A DNA stretch of 5,739 bases from JAMCRM01 sp041685075 (lineage in GTDB: Bacteria > Acidobacteriota > Terriglobia > Bryobacterales > Bryobacteraceae), in contig JAWLGN010000330.1 of assembly GCA_041685075.1 (NCBI GenBank), forward strand, positions 1-5,739. The letters are read 5' to 3'. The position numbers and the translations under genes were made by a program. The notes beneath the pieces were generated by a model. That model had not been told where the DNA came from. It worked only from the letters and a program-made list of their open reading frames with translations, and searched no databases. Below are positions 1-5,739 of this stretch, in pieces (position 1 is the stretch's first letter; each line of letters opens with the position of its first letter).

Positions 1-1884
<1,884 letters not shown>

Positions 1885-1895
1885 GATGGCGGCGT

Positions 1896-2822
1896 CTATG
1901 CCTTGCCGGCCGCGGCCGGCTGCGGCAGGTATCCTTCCTCACCGAGGCTGCGGAGCACGGCGCGCAGTTGCTCGCGGGCCTGCTCCGGCATGGGGCTCAC
2001 GGGTTTGCGGCAAGGACCGGCGGGAAGGCCGATCATCCGCAGGGCTTCTTTAATCACCGAGGGGAAAGTGTGGAGAGCGAAGGCCTGGCGCAGCGGGTTC
2101 ACCAGTTCCTGGAGACGCGCCGCCGTGGCCCGGTCGCCGGCGCGGAACGCGCGGTAGAGTTCCACGAACAGGCGCGGCGCCACGTTGGCGCAGGCCGTGA
2201 CGGCGCCCGCGCAGCCCGCCTCCAGTGCCGGCAGAATCATGTGGTCGCGGCCCATGAAAACCGCGAAGGGCTGCTCCGCCCCGATGGCCGTCAACTCCGG
2301 CAGCCGGTCCAAATGCCCGCTGGAATCCTTGAGGCCGGCGAAGTTCTCGCAGGCGGCGGCGATGCGCGCCACCACGCCCGGCGTCAGGTCCACTCCCGTG
2401 CGTTCCGGGATGTTGTAGGCCAGCACCGGCACGTGCACCGAGCGGCACACCTCGATGTAGTGCTCCACCAGTTCCTGGGGCGAGGGACGCAGGTAGTAGG
2501 GGGTGACCACCACCAGGAAATCCACCCCCGCGGCCTCTGCCCGCTGGGCGAGCTTCACGGTATCGCGGGTGGTAACGCATCCCACGTTTCCATAAACCGG
2601 GACGCGTCCGTCAACGTACTGCCGGCAGAAGCGCAGGGCCACTACCCGCTCTTCGGCATCCAGGGAGAAGAACTCCCCCTGCCCCCCGGCAGCGAATACG
2701 CCATCGACGCCCGCCTCGATCTGCGCATCGATGATCTTCTGCCATGCGTCGTAGTCGATCCGCTCGTCGGGACGAAAGGGAGTCACCAGCGCGGGAACGA
2801 TGCCGTGCATGGAAACGGTCAC
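1896..2822 (-). CDS. DapA/NanA-superfamily lyase (dihydrodipicolinate synthase-like), atypical GGQGE motif
   Basis: A class I aldolase-type TIM-barrel protein of 308 residues (the family is usually about 290-310). Visible landmarks are GIVPALVTPF (7-16), GGQGEFFSL (46-54), VTPYYLRPS (106-114, Y109/Y110), AYNIPERTG (135-143, catalytic-type Y136 and carboxylate-binding-type R141), and GLKDSSG (163-169) with the Schiff-base lysine K165. Such enzymes form a Schiff base with pyruvate or a 2-keto acid and perform aldol condensation, cleavage or dehydration. DHDPS carries GTTGE and N-acetylneuraminate lyase carries GSTGE at the loop where this protein has GGQGE. The AAGGxGEFFSL context resembles 5-dehydro-4-deoxyglucarate dehydratase, while the YNxPxRTG strand resembles DapA. 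It may therefore be a lysine-pathway DapA, a sugar-acid dehydratase or another keto-acid lyase; only the superfamily is secure. The frame opens with GTG at 2822. ATG 2810 gives MHGIVPALVTPF, a more usual N-terminus (304 residues). It sits between the radical SAM gene (33-base gap) and the YyaL-type gene (11-base gap). Confidence 0.92.
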   Translation of the reverse strand: MTVSMHGIVPALVTPFRPDERIDYDAWQKIIDAQIEAGVDGVFAAGGQGEFFSLDAEERVVALRFCRQYVDGRVPVYGNVGCVTTRDTVKLAQRAEAAGVDFLVVVTPYYLRPSPQELVEHYIEVCRSVHVPVLAYNIPERTGVDLTPGVVARIAAACENFAGLKDSSGHLDRLPELTAIGAEQPFAVFMGRDHMILPALEAGCAGAVTACANVAPRLFVELYRAFRAGDRATAARLQELVNPLRQAFALHTFPSVIKEALRMIGLPAGPCRKPVSPMPEQAREQLRAVLRSLGEEGYLPQPAAAGKA

Positions 2823-2823
2823 A

Positions 2824-2828
2824 CCCCT
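2824..2828 (-). promoter_or_regulatory. Possible ribosome binding site (AGGGG) before the DapA-like gene
   Basis: The only purine-rich stretch in the 33-base gap, read on the minus strand as ATAGGGGTGTG. It lies 1 base before GTG 2822, too close for that codon, and 13 bases before ATG 2810, somewhat far. The spacing rather disfavours GTG 2822, and family N-termini also favour ATG 2810, but neither start is settled. Confidence 0.25.
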
Positions 2829-2855
2829 ATCTTAGCGCGGGAGCGGCGCGTGGTC

Positions 2856-4586
2856 TCAGCGCGAACGTGCGGCGGCGGGCAGCGCGGGCGCGGCGCCGAG
2901 CGCCATCGGGTCGCGTTGGCCGAAGGCCTCCGGCCAGTTGCGGCGCTCCACGATGGTGGGCGGCTCGTAGGTGTGGCCCGCGGCCAGCCGTTTCGCTTCC
3001 CGCCGGCTGGTCCACAGCAGCGCCGGGCCCAGCAGGCGCCCCGCCAGGGTCGAGAGCAGGCCGAACTCGCGGCCCAGTTCCTTCCGCAACCCGCGGATCT
3101 GCGCGCTCACCTGCGCGTTGGTCTTGCGAAGCTGGCGCTCCATGGCCCACAGCAGCGCGCTATAGGCGCTCTTCACCGTGCGCACTTCCCACTCGAAACG
3201 GGCGCGGATGCGCGGGTCCGGATCGTTCTTATAGCGCTTCCAGCCCGCCAGCGTCGTGCGGGCGATGCGGTAGAGGCTGGGGCCGTTGCGCTCGAAGTCG
3301 CGCCGGAAGGCCCAGTCCAGGAAACGCTTCGAATCTTCGCGCGAGATGGCCGCGTGGCGGAAGTTGAAGCGGTCCTGCCCGTGAATATCGGCCAGGTCCA
3401 CGCCCTCCAGCATGCGCCCCTGTTTCACCATGTCGAAATACAGCGGCGTGCCCGGCACCGGCGTGTAGAGCATGAACTGGTGGAAGTCGGTCTCGTGCTT
3501 CACCGCGTGCTCGATCTCTTCCCGGATGTTCTCCGGCGTGTGGTGCTCCAGCCCCACGATGGTCGATCCCAGCAGCTTGATGCCGTGCGAGCGCAGCTCC
3601 CGGGTAAGATCCAGGGTATCGGCGCCCTGCAGCTTGGTGTATTGCGAGCGCGGCGATTCCAGCCCCATCCACACCCAGGAGATCCCCAGCTCCACCAGCT
3701 CCTTCATGGTGTACTTCCGGATGGCGTTGGCCGAGGAGAAGACGTAAAGCGCCCAGGCTTTCCCGGCTGCCTTCATGCGCTCCAGCAGATCCATGGCGCG
3801 CTTGCGGTGGAGCAGGAAGTTCTCGTCCATCACGAAGAAGGAGCGCACCTCGAGCGATGCCTCCAGCTCGCTCATCACCTGGAATAACTCCTCGCCCGTG
3901 TCGAAGTAGTTGAGATACTTCCCCTTGCCGCCGAAGAAAGCCGAGGTGGTGCAGAAGTTACAACCCATCGGGCATCCCACCGAGGGAATCACCGTAGCCG
4001 CCGTGCCGCCCTTCAACTCCGGAATTTTGAGCCCCATAGTCCGGACATTGAAGCCGGAGACGATGTGCGGGTGCCGGATTGGCGCGTCCACCTTCTCCCC
4101 CAGGTACTCGCGCATCCAGCGGATACCATCGCCCCGCACGATATGATCGGCGTCCACCATGGACTCGATCCCCGGGATGGCCGCCACGTGCCCCCCCACC
4201 ACAATCACCGATTGCGGCGAGATGGCGCGCACCATGCGGCACATCTCCCGAACCTTCCCCACGTTCACGATAATCGAGGAGATCCCCACGATGTCGTACT
4301 GCTGCTCGGCGAGTTCGCGCTCGAAGGCCTCGCGGGTGGGAAAGTCCAGCACCGTGCAGGGTGCGCCGATGTTGTGCTGGATCATCATGATGCCCCAGGA
4401 ACGGTGGAACATCCTCAGCGAGAAGGCGCCTTGCTCCCGGGTTACCTGGTTATGGTACAGCTCCATCGGGTTCATGGAGCGGCTGCCAAATTCGTCGTCC
4501 TGTGCGTAGGGGCCGAAGACGGAGGCGAGCAGAATACGGGCTTTACTGCCCTTCGGATGGATTTGCATGTGTGGCCAGAACTTCAC
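2856..4586 (-). CDS. B12-binding-domain-type radical SAM protein, uncharacterised
   Basis: A predicted cytoplasmic radical SAM enzyme of 576 residues. An N-terminal Rossmann-like region (about 75-165) has YDIVGISS (97-104), VVGGHVA (129-135) and IVRGDG (149-154), the pattern of the B12-binding domain found in class B radical SAM proteins, but no DxHxxG cobalamin-ligand motif is visible. The radical SAM core follows, with CPMGCNFC (C205, C209, C212; CxxxCxxC) for the 4Fe-4S cluster, MDENFL (253-258), GLESP (308-312), STIVGLE (341-347) and YTPVPGTPLY (374-383), all typical of the BchE/HpnJ-like layout. The last 145 or so residues (from about 430) are rich in Arg/Lys with a likely amphipathic helix near 480-510, and match no domain I recognise. 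Class B enzymes carry out methylations, ring formation and other radical chemistry; the substrate here is unknown. It is probably first in a three-gene operon. The frame opens at GTG 4586. ATG 4568 (MQIHPKGSKARILL) is a credible alternative because a promoter-like TATAGT overlaps the GTG. Confidence 0.93.
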   Translation of the reverse strand: MKFWPHMQIHPKGSKARILLASVFGPYAQDDEFGSRSMNPMELYHNQVTREQGAFSLRMFHRSWGIMMIQHNIGAPCTVLDFPTREAFERELAEQQYDIVGISSIIVNVGKVREMCRMVRAISPQSVIVVGGHVAAIPGIESMVDADHIVRGDGIRWMREYLGEKVDAPIRHPHIVSGFNVRTMGLKIPELKGGTAATVIPSVGCPMGCNFCTTSAFFGGKGKYLNYFDTGEELFQVMSELEASLEVRSFFVMDENFLLHRKRAMDLLERMKAAGKAWALYVFSSANAIRKYTMKELVELGISWVWMGLESPRSQYTKLQGADTLDLTRELRSHGIKLLGSTIVGLEHHTPENIREEIEHAVKHETDFHQFMLYTPVPGTPLYFDMVKQGRMLEGVDLADIHGQDRFNFRHAAISREDSKRFLDWAFRRDFERNGPSLYRIARTTLAGWKRYKNDPDPRIRARFEWEVRTVKSAYSALLWAMERQLRKTNAQVSAQIRGLRKELGREFGLLSTLAGRLLGPALLWTSRREAKRLAAGHTYEPPTIVERRNWPEAFGQRDPMALGAAPALPAAARSR

Positions 4587-4593
4587 TATAGCA
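4585..4593 (-). promoter_or_regulatory. Candidate extended -10 promoter for the radical SAM operon
   Basis: On the minus strand the sequence reads TGC-TATAGT: an extended -10 TG followed by a hexamer matching TATAAT at five of six positions. No good -35 lies at 16-18 bases; a CTGACA upstream is 24 bases away, too far. Transcription would begin near 4577-4579, inside the GTG-initiated frame, which would make ATG 4568 the start with a leader of about 10 bases. This is pattern matching in GC-rich DNA and is weakly supported. Confidence 0.3.
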
Positions 4594-4646
4594 GGTACAC
4601 AGGCCGGAGTAAGATGTCAGGGTGGTGCGGGGTTGTCGCTCGGCTC

Positions 4647-4676
4647 TTGTGAGTTGGATTCCGGAACCGCTACAGT
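4647..4676 (+). promoter_or_regulatory. Candidate promoter for the ZIP transporter gene
   Basis: TTGTGA (4647-4652, four of six matches to TTGACA) is followed after 18 bases by TACAGT (4671-4676, four of six matches to TATAAT). Transcription would begin around 4683. That would make TTG 4683 nearly leaderless and leaves about 35 bases of leader if ATG 4719 is the start. The match is modest, but it is the best pair I can find in the intergenic region on this strand. Confidence 0.28.
4659..4666. promoter_or_regulatory. TTCCGGAA palindrome, possible operator
   Basis: A perfect 8-base palindrome lying between the putative -35 and -10 of the ZIP gene, the classic place for a repressor to block polymerase. 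Outside it, one mismatched pair (A4658/C4667) is followed by one more complementary pair (G4657/C4668). A metal-responsive regulator would make sense for a ZIP carrier, but the sequence matches no operator consensus I can name, and an 8-mer can arise by chance. Confidence 0.2.
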
Positions 4677-4682
4677 AGAGTC

Positions 4683-5459
4683 TTGACACCCGAACAACTT
4701 GCGAATGCGGGAATGGGTATGCCCGTGCTGGCCACGCTGGTGGGCCTGGCCGGGGCCGTGGTGGGGCTGTGGCTGACCGGCGCCCGCCGGCGCGCGCGGC
4801 TGGTGGTGCCGTTCAGCGCCGGAGTCCTGGTGGGAGTGGCCATCTTCTTTCTGCTCCCCGAGCTGATCAAGGAGACCGGCTGGGGCGCGGCCTTCCTGCT
4901 CTTCGCCGCCGGCTACCTGGTGTTGTTCGTGGTGAACCGGTATTTCTACGCGGTCTGCCCGAGTTGCTCGGCCGACCACGATCACAGCGCCTGCGACAGC
5001 ACGCTGCACGGTTTCGCCGCACCCCTGGTGACCGCCGCCGCCATCCATAGTTTCCTGGACGGTTGGGGCGTGGGCACTGCCGCCGAGGCGCACGATCTCG
5101 GCATCCGGCTGGGGGTTCCCATCGCGGTGGCGGTCCACAAGATTCCCGAAGGGCTGGCGCTCGGCAGCATGCTGCGCGCCTCGGTACACTCCCGGTGGGC
5201 CACTTTCGGCTGGTGCGTGCTGGGGCAGGGTACTACGCTGGTGGGCGGCGCCGTAGGGCTGCTGCTGGCTCCGGCCCTGGGGCACGGCTGGATCATCTAT
5301 CCGCTCGGCGTGGCCGGCGGCTGCTTCTTCTATCTCGGCTTCCACGCCATCCACCAGGAGTGGAAGCGCCGCGGCGTCATGCCCGCCTGCATGCCCGCCC
5401 TTACCGGCGCTGCCGGCGCGGCGGCGTTGCAGCGCGGCGTCCACCTGCTGCTCCGGTAG
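4683..5459 (+). CDS. ZIP-family divalent metal transporter
   Basis: An inner-membrane carrier of 258 residues, the usual size of bacterial ZIP proteins, which import Zn2+ and related divalent metals. Hydrophobic segments lie at about 13-32, 40-62, 68-88, 109-135, 143-163, 174-197 and 203-224; an eighth may be the weak C-terminal stretch at about 233-256. The transport site is clear: HSFLDG in TM4 (H122, D126) and HKIPEG in TM5 (H152, E156), matching the family's HNxxDG and HEIPEG signatures. TM7 shows GGCFFYLGFHAIH (H221, H224). The TM3-TM4 loop holds a Cys/His cluster (C92, C95, H99, H101, C104) that could bind or sense metal. The frame opens at TTG 4683, which has no clear ribosome site; ATG 4713 and ATG 4719 are in frame. 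ATG 4719 has GGGA 6 bases upstream and starts directly at TM1, so it is my preferred start (246 residues). The next gene begins 4 bases after the stop. Confidence 0.93.
   Translation: MTPEQLANAGMGMPVLATLVGLAGAVVGLWLTGARRRARLVVPFSAGVLVGVAIFFLLPELIKETGWGAAFLLFAAGYLVLFVVNRYFYAVCPSCSADHDHSACDSTLHGFAAPLVTAAAIHSFLDGWGVGTAAEAHDLGIRLGVPIAVAVHKIPEGLALGSMLRASVHSRWATFGWCVLGQGTTLVGGAVGLLLAPALGHGWIIYPLGVAGGCFFYLGFHAIHQEWKRRGVMPACMPALTGAAGAAALQRGVHLLLR
4709..4712 (+). promoter_or_regulatory. Possible ribosome binding site (GGGA) for ATG 4719 of the ZIP gene
   Basis: GCGGGA ends 6 bases before ATG 4719, a workable Shine-Dalgarno spacing, whereas TTG 4683 is preceded only by AGAG and ATG 4713 directly abuts the GGGA. 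This favours ATG 4719, though the match to AGGAGG is short. Confidence 0.3.
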
Positions 5460-5463
5460 CGCC

Positions 5464-5739
5464 ATGCCGGTAGCGCTGGCCGAGGGCGCCGTTATCGAGC
5501 GGCTGCGGCGCGACCCGCGCGTCCAACTGGACCCGCACGTCCTCCACGCCGCGTTTCCCTCGCAGCCGGCGGCTGCGGCCGTCCTGGCGGCGATCTACCG
5601 GGAGTACCTAGAAATAGCCCGCGAATCTGCGCTGCCGATGATCTGCTTTGCGCCCACTTGGCGCGCCAATGTCGAGCGGGCCGGGCGCGCCGGGATGGCG
5701 CTCGGGCCGTTGAATGCCGCGGCGGTCGCGTTCCTGCGG
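5464..5739 (+). CDS. Homocysteine S-methyltransferase-family protein, N-terminal part only
   Basis: The 92 codons seen run off the right edge. The protein opens MPVALAEGAVIERLRRD, followed by a DPHVLHAA stretch (about 24-31), AIYREYLEIARE (about 44-55), LPMICFAPTWRANVERAGRAG (about 57-77) and LNAAAVAFLR. The order GA-[IV]-ERLRR, LDPH, AIYREYL, PTWRAN, NxxAVxFLR is what I associate with a bacterial branch of the MHT1/BHMT/MetH N-terminal family, which transfers a methyl group to homocysteine to give methionine through a Zn-bound thiolate. The Zn-binding cysteines lie further downstream and cannot be checked here. The usual LLDGA opening is LAEGA here, an Asp-to-Glu change. ATG 5464 lies 4 bases after the ZIP stop with no strong ribosome site, so translation is probably coupled to the transporter. 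The family call rests on a short N-terminus and is moderate. Confidence 0.72.
   Translation, partial: MPVALAEGAVIERLRRDPRVQLDPHVLHAAFPSQPAAAAVLAAIYREYLEIARESALPMICFAPTWRANVERAGRAGMALGPLNAAAVAFLR

Noticed and set aside
2823..2855. Possible terminator or promoter between the radical SAM and lyase genes
   Set aside because: The 33 bases contain no convincing stem-loop with a T-run and no paired promoter hexamers, so continuous transcription is the simpler reading.
1968..3887. Plus-strand open frame of 639 codons antisense to the lyase and radical SAM genes
   Set aside because: It spans two well-supported genes and their gap on the opposite strand, and its His/Arg/Ala/Gly-rich translation shows no recognisable domain. 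GC-rich codon use leaves few stops in antisense frames.
4593..4622. CTGACA (minus strand) as a -35 element for the radical SAM operon
   Set aside because: It matches TTGACA well, but its distance to TATAGT is 24 bases, outside the usable 16-18 range, and no good -10 lies at the right distance.
4065..4652. Plus-strand 195-codon frame antisense to the radical SAM N-terminus and reaching into the intergenic region
   Set aside because: It is His/Val/Leu-rich with no recognisable domain and lies opposite the conserved B12-binding-like domain.
4617..5465. Minus-strand open frame of 282 codons antisense to the ZIP gene
   Set aside because: The opposite strand encodes a ZIP protein with intact HSFLDG and HKIPEG motifs; this translation is Gln/His/Gly-rich and low in complexity, as expected of a shadow frame.

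Overview
The window is a GC-rich, densely coding stretch of bacterial chromosome holding five protein genes, two of them cut by the window edges. I see no RNA genes, insertion sequences, CRISPR arrays or long repeats. The high GC, the strong G/C bias at third codon positions and the mix of families (YyaL-type protein, uncharacterised B12-type radical SAM protein, DapA-like lyase, bacterial ZIP carrier) would suit a soil or environmental bacterium such as an Acidobacteriota member. That placement is inference from family style only; no marker gene is present.

Layout. Positions 1-4586 hold three genes on the minus strand, read right to left: a radical SAM protein with an N-terminal B12-binding-like domain (4586 to 2856), a DapA/NanA-superfamily lyase (2822 to 1896), and a YyaL/SSP411-type thioredoxin-domain protein (1884 to the left edge, C-terminus missing). 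The gaps are only 33 and 11 bases, so one transcript is likely. Positions 4587-4682 are a 96-base divergent intergenic region, the only real control region in the window. It carries weak promoter-like elements facing both ways and a TTCCGGAA palindrome. To its right, on the plus strand, lie a ZIP-family metal transporter (4683-5459) and, 4 bases later, the start of a homocysteine S-methyltransferase-family gene (5464 to the right edge).

How the genes may work together. The plus-strand pair is suggestive: ZIP carriers import Zn2+ and related divalent metals, and homocysteine S-methyltransferases of the MHT1/BHMT/MetH-N family normally need Zn, so metal supply may be co-expressed with a metal-dependent enzyme. 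On the minus strand no single pathway is evident. The radical SAM protein and the lyase are each recognisable by fold, but both differ from the textbook at a key site: no DxHxxG cobalamin motif is visible in the first, and Gly-Gln replaces the usual Thr-Thr or Ser-Thr pair in the second. Their substrates cannot be named from sequence alone.

Start codons are uncertain for three genes. The longest frames of the radical SAM, lyase and ZIP genes begin with GTG, GTG and TTG, and each has an in-frame ATG shortly downstream that may be the true start. No stretch over 300 bases lacks a gene. Long open frames antisense to the minus-strand genes (up to about 640 codons) are composition shadows and are not annotated.
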